Shown here: in pieces, positions 11,641 to 24,206 of the stretch | How positions within the stretch are numbered: the first letter of the stretch is position 1 | How the letters are laid out: the number at the start of each line of letters is the position of its first letter | Source: Physcia stellaris | Lineage: Eukaryota > Ascomycota > Lecanoromycetes > Caliciales > Physciaceae | Length of the DNA stretch: 64,000 bases | Direction: 5' to 3' | Assembly: GCA_018902385.1 (NCBI GenBank) | Contig: JABSSW010000029.1 | Coordinates: 519,762-583,761 of the forward strand | Position numbers and translations under genes: made by a program | Notes under the pieces: generated by a model | What the model was told of the DNA's origin: nothing | The model's database searches: none | The model's input: the letters and a program-made list of their open reading frames with translations, nothing else

Positions 11641-12726
11641 CGAGACAAGATGAGCAAAACAAACGATTTAAGAAATGACGTGAAAAAATCGTCGAATAAG
11701 GCATATTACACTTCCTGAGTCGAGCACTCCCTTTCTAGATGCTAGACGCTGGATGACTACATTGGGAAAACTATACTGAGGAGGACACCGCATGCACAGC
11801 CCTCCTTAAAGAATGAATGCGGTCATTCTATCTTACCTGAGCGTCTAGCGATCATACGCTCGCGATCATCGCCTTTTACCGAGCCTCGAGCTTGCTACAG
11901 TCCCGGACGACGCAGCATTCAAGACTGCGTTGGTGTGGCACATCGGTCAGTCAAGAAGTTTCAGGTGATACGGCACAGGCCAAGTCGCAAAAGTAAGACT
12001 TTGCCTGACAATGTGAAACCGCCATTTCATTTTACACTTTGTTCACGAAATCATAAAAAAATAACAACATGTTAAGGCTGATTTCTGCGATAATTTTACT
12101 AACGGACCAATAATTACAGTAACACAGCACGAGAAGTACATTCGGTGCGAGAGTGATTTGAATGCGAAGATTCGACTGGAATGCAGTGGCGAGGAGGACG
12201 AGAAAGAATTCGAAAATAAATTACGAAATCGAAGCAAGTTAGTACTGTATCATTCAGCAAACGCGCCAATAACAATCCGTCGCGTCATCGGATGCTGTGC
12301 CATCGCCGTGAAAACGTAATCGGCGTCTTCCCCAAGTCGCCAACGCTTCTATTGGCGACTAGGGAGGCATCGATTGTGGCTTGCAGTAGACCGTCTCAAC
12401 GCCGCAGACATGGGAGTTTGAAACATATCTGGTTGATGCTCAAATATTCGTGTGCTACGGCGCGTAAGGTACTGTCTGGCTTGAGACTTTCGATGAACAC
12501 AACCTAAAGTCAAAGTGTACACTAGTTCTCAAATTTTTCTCACCTGTCAACTGTCCACGTTTCGGCAAGGTTGATTCTTTCAGGTGATGGGGATATCCTA
12601 CATCGCGTTCCTACTTGTTCGAACTGCTGTTCTGTAAGGAGCCTTTCTGCCGACTTTACTCTGCACACTTTTTCGCAACGCATCAAAACATCGTCGTTGT
12701 CGATTTTGGGTACTAGTCACGACAAG
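11641..12726. other. Intergenic region between the two divergently oriented P450 loci
   Basis: The flanking P450 loci point away from each other, so this spacer probably held both promoters. It contains two AT-rich patches (about 11,640-11,710 and 12,015-12,290) separated by normal sequence. No gene, tRNA or recognisable element is seen. Confidence 0.5.
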
Positions 12727-14343
12727 ATGGCAATCCCCGGTGAAATGGGAAGTCTGACTACTTCATGGGTCTCAACACTACCACTTCTTCTTCAAATGTT
12801 AAGTTTCTCTGTGATCGGCTGGTCGACGTGGTATATTTATACTTTTTACATCCGTTCTCAACATATTATGCGTTCTCCACAACCACTTCCTTATTATGTT
12901 CCAATTCTTGGTAATCTTATGGGTTTCATGAAGGACTTCAATGAGCTCTTCAATTACGCGCGGATTCACTTTGGAAATACCCGCCAACCTTTCTCTGTCA
13001 CCGTCCTGGGAGAGGAATTGTACATTGTGACATCTCCAAGCGATATCTCATCAGTATACAAAAATACAAAGGCGCTAGACTTTGATCCTTTTATCCACAA
13101 TGTTGCGATGGCTTTCGGTGCCAGTAGAATTAACGCCGATAAGATGTTCGAAAGAATGCGAAGTTCCCGTGGAGGATCAGCAGAGCCGGACGCAAAGGTC
13201 AGCGGTAGTCCAAAGTCTTTTATCGAAGAGTCCCATGAAAATTACAAGCTGCAACTTCACCCAGGGCCTAAGCTTGAAGAGCTCCAGAGGGTGTTCTTGA
13301 GCCGCGTCGATGCATATTTGCAGTTTGACGGGCTGGCTTCTCGAATCATCAGGTCGTCCAGCGAGTCGCAGGTCAAGGTCGTCTCGCTCTTGGACTGGAC
13401 CAGTGGGGTACTCCTCGATGCCAGCACGCGCGCTTTTTTTGGAGATACTCTACTAGACGTTGTCCAGCCAAACCTTCTGGACAACTTTATCGTCTTCGAT
13501 GACGGAAGCTGGAAGCTAAACTACCAGTATCCCCGGATAGCTGCCAAAGCTATGTATGACGCCAAGGATGAAAGCATCGCAGCGTTTGAAAGCTACTTGT
13601 CACTCCCACATGAAAAGCGTCCAGGCGCTACATGGATCATCACTACCCTAGAGAGTGACATGCGAGCCCTTGGTATGGACACCCAGCAGATCTCGAGTAT
13701 GATCTTCATGATATACTGGGTGGTGAACGCCAATGCGTATAAATTGGCGTTCTGGATGGTGGCTCATATTGTTTTCGACCATACGTTGTTGGAAGCTGTC
13801 CGCGACGAGATTTCGTCCTGCTTCACCCCATCTCCCGGAGGTCCGCACACTGATCAAATAGCATCCCTCTCCAGACTCTTGGAAAAGACTTCCCTCCTAT
13901 CTTCAATTTACCATGAGAGTCTTCGTGTCTATAATGCTCCGATGGGCGCGCGAACCGTTACCAGCCCTTGCAGTCTGCCCAGCGCTCCAGATATCATCCT
14001 TCAACCAGGAAGGAAATTGTTGATGCCTTATCGTCAAATACACTTTGATCCTATTGCGTGGGGCAGAGAAATCCATCGCTTTGATGCAAAACGTTTCCTT
14101 GGTCCGTCCGGGGAGAAGCTCAAGAGCGGTAACACCAGCTTTCGTCCTTTTGGTGGAGGTTCCACCCACTGCCCTGGCAGATTCTTGGCATGGAGAGAGG
14201 TTGCTGTGTTCGTGGCCTGCTTGATCTGGCGGTTTGATATCGAGCTTGCCCATGCCGAGTCCGAGTTTCCCGTATTAGATGAACGGAAGCCGTCGGGTGG
14301 CATGATGGGACCTGTAAAGGGATCCAAGGGGAAGTCATCTTGA
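12727..14343 (+). CDS. Cytochrome P450 monooxygenase, single exon, ER-anchored
   Basis: 538 codons from the ATG at 12727, which has a good context (ACAAGATGG); the open frame upstream has no earlier ATG. A membrane anchor lies at about residues 17-39 (LLLQMLSFSVIGW) and is followed by the hinge PQPLPYYVPILGN. The I-helix carries NANAY at about 334-338 instead of the commoner A/G-G-x-D/E-T-T. ESLR is the ExxR motif (Glu397, Arg400), AKRF is the PERF-like motif, and FGGGSTHCPGR holds the heme Cys482. All hallmark motifs are in one frame, so the gene is probably functional. The atypical I-helix is a trait of the CYP7/CYP8-like fungal group, suggesting a sterol or lipid-like substrate, but the reaction is unknown. 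It is the last gene before the AT-rich block and shows none of that block's mutation pattern. Confidence 0.9.
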   Translation: MAIPGEMGSLTTSWVSTLPLLLQMLSFSVIGWSTWYIYTFYIRSQHIMRSPQPLPYYVPILGNLMGFMKDFNELFNYARIHFGNTRQPFSVTVLGEELYIVTSPSDISSVYKNTKALDFDPFIHNVAMAFGASRINADKMFERMRSSRGGSAEPDAKVSGSPKSFIEESHENYKLQLHPGPKLEELQRVFLSRVDAYLQFDGLASRIIRSSSESQVKVVSLLDWTSGVLLDASTRAFFGDTLLDVVQPNLLDNFIVFDDGSWKLNYQYPRIAAKAMYDAKDESIAAFESYLSLPHEKRPGATWIITTLESDMRALGMDTQQISSMIFMIYWVVNANAYKLAFWMVAHIVFDHTLLEAVRDEISSCFTPSPGGPHTDQIASLSRLLEKTSLLSSIYHESLRVYNAPMGARTVTSPCSLPSAPDIILQPGRKLLMPYRQIHFDPIAWGREIHRFDAKRFLGPSGEKLKSGNTSFRPFGGGSTHCPGRFLAWREVAVFVACLIWRFDIELAHAESEFPVLDERKPSGGMMGPVKGSKGKSS

Positions 14344-14595
14344 AGATTAGATCAAGGGAGATATCAGGCGCATAGGATAATTGCGAGAAAGAAGTAAATA
14401 GTAGACCAAGACTATGTTTCACGACATGAAGAATAATCTCATCATTCAGTTGCAATAGTCAGAAACTTGAAATGATCTAAAATGTTACGATACAATCTTC
14501 ACATAGAGTTGAAATCAGAATATCTTGACGAGAACGAATTAACGTCTTGACAATCTGATTCATATTTCGCACTCTGTCTTTGAGATAGTAACAAT

Positions 14596-17349
14596 TCAAT
14601 TTTCATTCATTTTATCATTATTCATTACGTTTATTCGTAACAATTAATAACATCATTGAACACATAAATTGACAATTTTTATCGTTGTTTTACAAACAGT
14701 TTTTAATTATCGTGTAACGTTTAATTGCAATGCAATTTCAATTTTCGTGAAATGTTTAATTCAACAAACGATAATTGTTGCAATTTTCGTGAAATATTTA
14801 ATTAAATTTGACGATAACGATTTCAATTGTTTTGCAACGTTTAATTTTCGAACAATCGAATCAAAAAATTTAATTTTCAAAACATTTAATCATTCGACAT
14901 CAAAAATTTCAATTACGAATTTTTTATTTATTTATTTATTTATTTACGAATTTTTCGCAATATTTAATTCAAAAATTTATTTATAGAAATAAAATCTTTT
15001 TATAACAAAATATTCTGAACATTTTCTAACAGAAATTTCTGATTCGATCGAAAAGTCAACTTTTCAAAATTCGAATATCAAAACTTTTGCATTTTCGTTC
15101 ATCATTATTCATTATGCATTGCACACATGAAATGAATTACAATTGTAACGTTTTTCAAGCGCATTTCAACGCATCAAAAATCAAAAAAATTCGAATAATA
15201 TTGAATATGTTATGAAATTCAAAAATATTGAAATTTTCGAATTTGTCAAATCGTTTTCGCAAATCAAAATCTTTTTCAAAATCATTTGTTAAATTCGATG
15301 TTTTTATCAATAATTAATTCAAATTTTCAATCGAAACATACGTCAAAATCATTTCAAAACTTGATGTTTCAATGTTATACAATTATTTCGCTTTTTACAC
15401 ATCAATTAACAACAACATAAAATCATTAACTTTGCGTATCGAAATTGTAAAATAAAATAAACGCATTTTAACGTTTCAAAAATTGTTAAAATCGATACAT
15501 TATCGCGAAAATTATGATGTATTTAAAATTTTCGATTTATATATATGTTGTTTAAATATTTATCGAAATTTAATTCAAATATTTTACACGCATTTGTTTA
15601 TTTATTAAATTGTTATATTTTATTTCTCATTATCAACATATTCAATATGAAAAATTTTTTCGATTTTGATTTATTTGACAATATTAAATCGCGAAAACAA
15701 ATCATTAAACACGCGAAAAAGCGACAAATACGCGAAAAACATTAACAACAACAAATGTTCGAATTTCGATTTCAATTTTTTTTTTTTTTTTTCAATTTTT
15801 TTCTGAAATTCGTTTTCACGAAAATTTGTTTTCGTTGTCAATAAACAATTTGTTAATGAACACAACGTCGTACAATACATTTACGATATGAAAACGTCAA
15901 TGATATTATGAAATTTTCTTTTCAACTCGTCGTTTTATTATGAATATTTTTGAAATTAAAAATTTTTTGAAAAGTCGATTAAAAACGCTTTGTCAATACA
16001 AACAGAAAAATTTTCGCGAAAAAAAACAAACAATAATTAAAAATGAACATCGATAATCAATTTGAATTATTGAAATATTAACGAATCAAAAAAACTCGAT
16101 ATAACGACATTCGAAATCATTTGTTAAAAATTATATTTTTTGACGTTACACGACATTGCGAAAAATCGTACGTGAAAATTTATCACAACGACGATGAAAA
16201 TGTTATGAAAAAAAATTCGATTTTATATTGAATCGAATCGATTAATTATCGAATCTGAAACAAAACAAAACGATATTAATGTTGATTGAATGTTTCTAAA
16301 ACGATTCAAAAAAATAAAAAATGAAAATTCGATAATTTTGTACAAGAATTTTTCGAACACGAAATGAAACGATTGTTCAAAAAAATTTTTTTGATTTCAA
16401 AGTACGAATGTATCGCGAATTGCAAAACGATATGATTAATATAATATCGTTTTTTCGAAAATAATCAAATTATTTCAATTTGAAAACGTTGTTAAAAATT
16501 TACGAAAAAAAAAATCATTTTGCAATTTTCAAAAATCATCGAATGTACATAAAATTCAAAATAAACGATATTAAAACAAAAATTCGATTCAAATTTTAAT
16601 ATATTAATTTTCAATAAAAATCATATCATGATTCGAAAATGTTGTTAAATTGTTTCGATTTCGAAATCAAAATATTGCACGAATTTTCGAATTCACGAAA
16701 CGAAATTTTTCGTTTTATTTTTGCGACATTGTTTTCTGATTGAATTTAAATTAATGTTATGTCATGTCAAAATCGTTAAACACGTTAATTTGATCGAATT
16801 TAACGTTTTGATCGATAAAATATAACATTTCGAAAATTTTTATTTTTTTCGTTTTCAGAATTCAATTTTATTATTATTCATAATGTTATCACGATGATTC
16901 ATTATCGTTTCGTAAACATTGCATTTGTTTGTAATCATTTGATCATTTAATCGTATATTTTTTACAATTTTGAATCGTTTAAATTTTCGTAAACGACTGT
17001 TCGATCAAATGACATCATTTAAAATTTCAAAAACATTTATTATCGTTGCGTTCGTGATTCGAAATAATATTGTTATTTCGTTTTAATTATTATCATTCGA
17101 CAACACGATCGTGAAATCGTTTTAATTTGAAATCGATCAACGAAACGAATTGATTTTAATTTATGAAAATTCATCAAACGACGAACGTATTATTGTTGTT
17201 TTTCGCGTGTCGTTTCGACGTATTATCGTCGTTTTAACGAATGTTGACGATTTCGAATTCGATAATTAAATTGATTACGCACAATTGCGAACAATTCAAA
17301 CGATAATTGAAAAAAAAAAAAAAAAAACGTGAATATAAATTGTTTTTGA
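14596..17349. other. AT-rich, heavily mutated DNA without recognisable genes
   Basis: The composition changes sharply about 250 nt after the P450 stop. From here C and G are scarce and ApG, CpT, GpG and CpC are very rare, whereas CpA, TpG and CpG are not. Open frames are short and low-complexity. I see no family motif. It is probably old repeat DNA. Confidence 0.7.
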
Positions 17350-19639
17350 AAAAATCAAACGTTTCGATACAACGTCGTTTCGAAAAAACGAAATTAATTT
17401 AATTCGCGTTGTTGAGAAAAAGCGAAAACGTTCACAAACGTTTTTCAATAACGAAAACGACGATGACAATGACGACAACGAAAAATTTCGTAATAAATTT
17501 ATTTCGAAACGTTCGCGTTTTCGACGAATTATCGAATTCAAATTCAAAAATTTATTCATTTATAACGTCAAAAATATTAAAAAATTTCAATCGTGAATTC
17601 GAAACGTCGTGTGAATTTTCGACGCAAATTTTAATTATTTTTTCAAACGTTGTATCAAAATCGTTTGAACGCAACAATTTTTTGATACGATTTCAATCGA
17701 ATTATGAAAATCGTATCAAAAAATCAATCAACATCGAAAAAATTGATGATGACGTGATCGTTTTTTCGAAATTTTTTCACAACGATGTCGAATTTTTTGA
17801 AATTCGTCGTTTTGACGTGAATCAAAAAAACAATAATGTTCAAACAAAAAAAAACGATGAATGAATTCGCGACGTATTTCGAATCGTTGAAAACAAAATT
17901 GAACGTTATCGAAAACATTAAACGAAACAAATTTCTTTATGATTTGAACGATATTTTACGAAAAATTATTATATTCGATGCAATTTCGTTTAAATTGATT
18001 GTCGAATCAAATTTCAAATCGACATGTTCGAATTTGATTTGAATTTGATTCAAATTCAAACTTTTAATTTAAAATTTGAATTTGATTTGATCAAATTTCA
18101 AATTCAATATTAAAATTTGAATTTGATTTGAAAATGACATCATATATTAATTATAATAAAAAAAGTTTTAATAATAAAAAGTTATTAATAAATGCATTAT
18201 TTTTTTGCATTTTTTTTTAAAACGTAATATTTATTTCAAATTTGATTATTTTTAAAAAAAAATCAAATCAAATCAAATTTTCAAATTCAAATTTCAAATT
18301 CAATTATAAAATTTGATTTGATGTCAAAACAAATTTCAAATTCAAAATTTCAAATTTGATTCGATTTTTTCGAATCAAATTTTTGATTCGATTCAAGTTT
18401 TTGATTCGACGCGATCAATTTAATTTCGTTGACGATTCGTTAAAAAATTTTGATCAAAATCGTCAATGCGAAACAATCGTCATTTTATCAAAATTTTCAA
18501 AACGTTTTCGATTTTCGCAGATTTTTTCGTTCGAAAATCGTAAACGTCAAAAAAACAAAAATTTCGTCAAAGATGATTTTTTTGCGCAATTTGATAAAAC
18601 GAAAAATCAATTTAATAAAAAAAAAAAAACGACGTCGATTCGTCGAAGAAAAAAATCGAAATTGTTACAATTGTTATAAATCGAAACATAAAAAAAAAAT
18701 TGTTTTTATAAAAAAAAAAAACAATCGTCGACGTCAATGCGATTCGTAAAAACAAAAACAAAATATTTTTAAAATTTATCGAAATAAAAAACGATTCGAA
18801 AAATTGAAAAAATTGTTGCGATAATCGTCGTTGTTATAACGAATTTACACAAAATTTAATCAAATAATATATTTATTCGCGTCAACGTTAATATTTTTGA
18901 AAAATAACAATCGCAAATGAATTTTATAAATTTTGTCGTTAATATAAATTGCATTTCGAAATTATTGACGAAAAAATAAAATTTGCAAAATATCGACGAA
19001 ACGTTCATGAAAATAAATAATTTCGACGTTAAAAACAAATTTTTTATTAATACGTATCAAATAAAAATAAACGTTTGTGATGACAAAAATAATTTTTTCA
19101 TTTCGATACAAAAATTTTATTTGTTTCAAAATTTGATGTATTTTTTGATAATGAATTTTTCATAAATAACAAATTTGTTCGAAATTTTTTAAAATTTTTT
19201 TTTCAAGATGATTTTGACATATGTTTCGATTAAAAATTTGAATTTTTAATTGATAAAAACATCGAATTTAACGAAAAAATTCTGATTTGCGAAACAAATT
19301 TGACAAATTTTGTAAAAATTTAAACGCGTTGACGTAAAGCAAATTTTTATAATGTATTAATTTTACGATAACGCATCGAATTATTGAAAAACGTAAAATT
19401 TAATAAATTTCAATTATTAATTATCAGCATCGTATGAATATTGTAAATGTAAAATTAATCGTTGAAATTCAACGAGAAAAAAAATGAACAATTTATTTAT
19501 ATTCGTATTTGACGTAATAATTATGACGTTTTGATTAACGTCATGATTATGATATTAATTTATGACGTTTTTATTAAACGTGCGTTTATAATTAAATTAC
19601 ATTTGAATTACATTTATTATTAATGTCAAACATTTGCGT
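17350..19639 (+). pseudogene. Degenerate gypsy-type gag-protease relic (plus strand)
   Basis: Frames at about 17,409-18,042 and 18,360-18,760 have gag-like basic composition. They end in a zinc-knuckle remnant CYNCYKSKH (C-x2-C-x4-H, 18,663-18,689) whose final Cys is lost. Downstream, 18,983-19,165 matches the pattern of a fungal gypsy retropepsin: an INTYQIKINVCD strand followed by a hydrophobic flap-side strand. An AT-rich palindromic insert splits gag at about 18,029-18,363. The relic ends where the complete gypsy element is inserted at 19,640. No plus-strand pol from it is evident beyond 27,108. It is not functional. Confidence 0.6.
18029..18363. mobile_element. Palindromic AT-rich insert within gag (MITE-like)
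   Basis: Both flanks are built from repeats of the words CAAATTCAAATTT and AAATTTGAATTTG in opposite orientation, starting CGAATTTGATTTG and ending CAAATTTGATTCG. The core (about 18,135-18,245) is A/T-only-like. The insert interrupts a gag frame that resumes after it. The inverted layout suggests a MITE or hairpin element, but no clean target duplication was found. Confidence 0.35.
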
Positions 19640-19833
19640 TGTTAAACGTGATGTGTGAATTAATTGATTTAGAAACTATAAACGACAAAATGTCAATTTA
19701 TGTACAGTAATTGCGAATCAGTTGTCTGATAATCATTCATTTAATATGAAATAACGACAAGATTTTTGTCAAAAGTCATGTCAGAATATTTGATTTAAGT
19801 TCATATTATTTAATCTGATTTTGTGTCATAACA
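19640..19833 (-). repeat. 3' LTR of the gypsy element
   Basis: 194 bp, TGTTA...TAACA. It differs from the other LTR at 17 sites: 15 transitions and 2 transversions. Confidence 0.92.
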
Positions 19834-20070
19834 ATCTGTCAATCAAAAAAAAAAAAAAAAGAAAAATCAATGTTTTTATTGAATTTCATGTTTTATCATC
19901 ATGCGTAATCATGTCATGCATCAATTTATATTTTTTTTTTTTCGTTTTTTTCTGTCGTTGCGATCATCAGAATTCTGCGAATGATTGAACTCGTATTGCT
20001 CAATGAGATTTTGAAAATTTTGTAATTCGAAAATAAATCGTCATTCGTCATATTTTGATTCATAGTCGAT

Positions 20071-20538
20071 TCATCGAACTAGATATTGAATTACGAGAAT
20101 TTTGTTGTATTTTTTGATACGTTTGTCGATTAACTTTTCGATTTCATAAGATTTGTACTGATTCGTATCGTTTTCAATTTCAATGAAGTCAAAATAATGA
20201 AAACGAGAACGATTGTAAAAATCAGCGTCAACAGATGTTGATTCGAACTGTGCAATAAACACGACGAGATGAATTCGTCACGTTGATGACAATTTCAATT
20301 TATACGTAAAACGTTCGATGCGTTCAAGAATTCGAAATGATTCGCAACGTTGTTGAAATAATTTCGAATTTGATTTGTCAAACAGTTTGTAGTTTTTGTT
20401 GAATTGTAAATAGATTTTTTCATTTTGTTTTAATCGAATAGAAATATGACGTGAATCATAGTATATTTTGATTTTGACAATTGCAAAATTCGTGACATCG
20501 ACAGTTTTTCGTTGATATTTTATGCGTTGAATTAACAA
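20071..20538 (-). pseudogene. Gypsy integrase C-terminal tail and chromodomain relic
   Basis: The frame at 20,278-20,538 reads YYDSRHISIRLKQNEKIYLQ and continues to FRILERIERFTYKLKL, the GPY/F-type tail that follows integrase in fungal gypsy elements. The frame at 20,071-20,262 includes SYEIEKLIDKRIKKY and IQYLVR, the start of a chromodomain. In chromoviruses this module reads histone marks to guide integration. A frame break separates the two. Confidence 0.8.
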
Positions 20539-21201
20539 ATTCTGTATATTTGTTGTGTTAAATTCGATTAAACTTGATATCGCGTCTTTGATTTTGAATT
20601 CGTATATGATTTCATTGAATGATAAATCTGTAACGATGTTAGACGTGTTGTTTAGCTGAACTTGAATTGCAAAAAAATTAAAATGTAATCGATGTTCGAA
20701 AACTCGATGACGAAATATTTAATAACAATTTTAACAATTTGATTGATTCGTTTTGACGAATCGTTCGTTTGCGAATGATATGTCATTGAAATTAACAATT
20801 TCGTGTTTAATTTGATGAAAAACATTTGTCAAAAATTCGACATGAATTTTGAATCACGATCGGAAATTATAGTTTCAGACATTTTTCAATCGACGATTAA
20901 TAGTTTGTTCAATAATGCGTTGATTCATTTTTTCGCTTCATAAATATTTTTGTCGAAAATCAATGAAATTCGACGAGAATGTTTACAGATTGCGAACATG
21001 ACAATGTTCATTTCGTCAAACATAATTAAAATGAAATCAATGACAATGATATGAAACGAACGCGAAACGAATGTGATAAACATTAATTTTTCGTAAAGTC
21101 GATGACGTTTGATTTGTGTTAATTGACAAATAAAACAATGTTCGATGTATTTTCTGATTTTTCGCGAAAGTCGAAATATGTATAATGTACTGAAAATTCT
21201 G

Positions 21202-21519
21202 TTATAGCATCGATGAATTTTCGAAATGATAATTTTGATCGTGAATTAAACGAAATATTTCGCGTTTCATTGTGACAAATATACACGATCGACGCGAATC
21301 AACGTCAACGTGATATATAATGTCATTCGTATTTATCGCGAAATTGATTTCTGTTTTGAATTTCTTTGATATAAATTTCGTATCGTCATTTTTTTGCTCA
21401 TTGACGTTTCGATTTTTTACGTTGTCTTCGAGCGACGACGAGATTTGAAAATTTCGAATCGACAAATTTTGTTTTTTTTCGTGCATTCGAATCGTCAACG
21501 ATTTTAACATCGTGATCAT
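21202..21519 (-). pseudogene. Gypsy integrase N-terminal region relic
   Basis: The reading INTNDIIYHVDVDSRRSCIF followed by EIFRLIHDQNYH matches the linker and HHCC zinc-binding start of gypsy integrase. The catalytic core that should follow, toward 20,540, is too broken to read as one frame. Confidence 0.7.
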
Positions 21520-21525
21520 GTTTCG

Positions 21526-22356
21526 TCACGTTTTTTCGTTTTGATATTCGTTTTTGATTTCTTTCTTTAGATTTTTCGACATGACAATAAAAATGTTTTG
21601 AAAAGCGTAACAGTCGAAATTATTCGAAAAATCGATTATTTTATCATGATATGTGTTCAAATCAAATTTATTTTTTGAATTTTTGTCGATTTGCTCATTT
21701 TCAAACGCTAATTTTGATAACGCATTCGAAACAACATGATTTTTTTTTGATTTATATTTCATTTTCAATTTAAACTGTGACAGATAAACTGAAACACGAA
21801 CAAAACGAAGATTGAATTTATCGATATTGCTCGAATTCATCGTGATTTGCTTAACGATGAAAATATTGACGACATAATTCGTGAACACAACAATGATATT
21901 CTTGATTGTTTTTATCATATGTCGAATTCTTTTGACAATTCATATTAAATCACACATTTCGAATTCGATGAATCAATATTTGATTTCGATTTCGTTCAAC
22001 ATTCGACTTAAAAATAAAATGAATTCGATGTCGTTACGTTTGAATTTGTTTGAATTATTGTTTGTTTTGAAATGATAAATTATCGCGTCGAATTCGCGTC
22101 GTTTAAACGCGTCGATGTCGATGTACAATTTTCGATCGAAATTGAAATGTATCAGAAATGAAATTTTGTTAAAAACTTTTTGCAATAATCGATATGATTT
22201 TAATTTTTCAGTTGAAAAATTGTTCATTACAATTTTTGCGAATAGATTTTGCGAATTGTTTTTTTGTTGCTTGAAAATTGACGTAAAAATAAAATTTTGC
22301 GACGTTATAACGCGTTCGTTTTTTGAACATAAAACGCGACGAAATTTCGTAATCAT
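21526..22356 (-). pseudogene. Gypsy RNase H and RT connection relic
   Basis: The frame at 21,973-22,356 contains EKLKSYRLLQKVF, the strand RKLYIDIDAFKRREF (the first RNase H catalytic Asp region) and FLSRMLNEIEIKY. The frame at 21,526-21,918 continues with KFNLRFVRVSVYLSQFKLKM and HVVSNALSKL, the end of the RNase H domain. The two pieces lie in different frames. Confidence 0.8.
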
Positions 22357-22525
22357 TTTGTAAAATTTAGATAAATTTTCAAATTCTTGAAAATATAAAG
22401 AAAATTCAATTTGATTATTGTTTTTAATTTATCGATTGCGATAATGAAATCAAAAACGTTAATTTTTTGATCAAAGTGCGATCGTAAAATAATCGAAAAA
22501 TGATTTCTTCGACGACAAACTAATT

Positions 22526-22768
22526 TCATAAATATTCAGTCGTTCGAATATCGAGTGTAAATGAAATATGTTTTTCAAAAATATTGAAAAAAACGACAAT
22601 GTCGTTTACGTAAACACGAACAAATTTGCGAAAATTTCGAAAAATGAAATCGATTCGTCGCTGTACGTATAATGATAAATATTTGAAATTCATCACGACA
22701 ACGTTAAATTGTTTTTGTTTTCTATGTGAAACAACGATAAATTTATGTCTGTTTGCAAATTTTATCAA
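22526..22768 (-). pseudogene. Gypsy reverse transcriptase palm relic
   Basis: The reading VVSHRKQKQFNVVVMNFKY followed by RVYVNDIVVF contains the polymerase active-site box (22,601-22,612). It is YVND instead of YVDD, so the catalytic pair is damaged. Confidence 0.85.
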
Positions 22769-23535
22769 TCATTGATGAAAGAAATTCGCAACGTCAAAAA
22801 CGAATATGAATTTGCAATCGATTACGACTGAAATAATGTCAAATTGAAAAAACATTGAATAAAAATCGATGAAAATGATTTTGTTTAATTCTCGTATATT
22901 CACGACGATTCGATTTTTGCGTTTTGAATCATTTGATTCAAATATTGTTTTTCATATTGCGAAAACAAAATAGTTATGCGAAATGAATTGATTAATGTAT
23001 TTTATGCGATTTTGAGCGTGCAATTTATCGAAAATCTTATCAACAAGTTTTCGATTTGCGAAATCGAAAAAATAAATCTTTGTTGTTTCGATTTTCGCGT
23101 CAAATTTGAACTCAATTGACATTCATTCATTTTTCGAAATTTTCACTGTAAATTCGTTGTCGTTTCACAGTTCTGAATAGTTTAACGCAACGTTTGCAAG
23201 TTTAATTCGAGCGTTAACGTCATCGTAAACGATAATTTCAACAAGCAACATTTTTTTTGCATTAATATTAGAATTTACAACAGTAAAATCGTTAAAATTG
23301 CGTGCAAAATTGAACACAAAATCGACATTTGCATCGACGAAATTAATCGCGATCGCATCGTGCAAACTCTTATAATTAATCGCGATAATCGCGTCAACGA
23401 TCAAAATCGAAACATCAAATTTCATAATCTGTTTGAATCAATTTCGTGAAACAAATTTATGAATATTAGCAATTAAATGAACGTATTTCGAATCAACTAA
23501 ATAACATTTTTTCTTTTCGTATTTTTGTACGAATT

Positions 23536-24161
23536 TCAAACGCGTATTTTGAAAATGTAAACATTTTCAAAATTGATATTGTTAATTTGAATCATTCTTG
23601 TATACGCATCGATGATATGAGAAAATACGTTTTCATTTTGATTTAAACGTTCAATTCGCGAGAACGTGAACATAAAATCGCGTTCAATAAATAAACTATT
23701 CTTTTCACGTAACTTGAAAAAGATCGTAAAAGTTGATTTAATTGATATTTTAATAATTTCGTTGACACGAATCACGCGTTTGATCGACGATTCAACATTA
23801 ATGACATTTAATTGAATTTTCATGTTTTTGCAATTTTCAATGATAATCATTTGTTTGTTTACATTTATATTCATTCGTTTTGAATTCAATATATCATTGT
23901 CAAAAAAATTTTTGTTTTCAGTTTTTTCATTATGTAAATTTGTCGAGTAAACGTGACGATCGTATTTTCGTCATTAATCGAAATTTCGAAAACTCGAAAA
24001 ATTAATGAAATATGATTCGTCGTGATTACAATTGCGTTTTCAATGTCGCGAATTTTGAAAAATTTCATAATTTGTCGCGCATGAATTCGATAATCAAATA
24101 TTTTTTGCATAAGAAATTTACGATCGATAAATGACGCATCGCATTTTGTATCGATGCACAT
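23536..24161 (-). pseudogene. Gypsy aspartic protease relic
   Basis: The frame at 23,886-24,161 opens with CIDTKCDASFIDRKFL, a D-T-x aspartic protease active-site loop with G replaced by K. It continues through ENAIVITTNHISL to LKTKIFLTMIY, where the family has its conserved hydrophobic-Gly strand. The frame at 23,536-23,889 covers the following connecting region. Confidence 0.7.
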
Positions 24162-24206
24162 ATTAATTAAACATTGTTCAATGTTTGTTTTTATCGTGAC
24201 GTAATG

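Noticed and set aside
7111-14343. A secondary-metabolite cluster
   Set aside because: Two P450 loci and an SAT4-type gene are suggestive, but there is no backbone synthase, transporter or regulator, and two of the three are broken.
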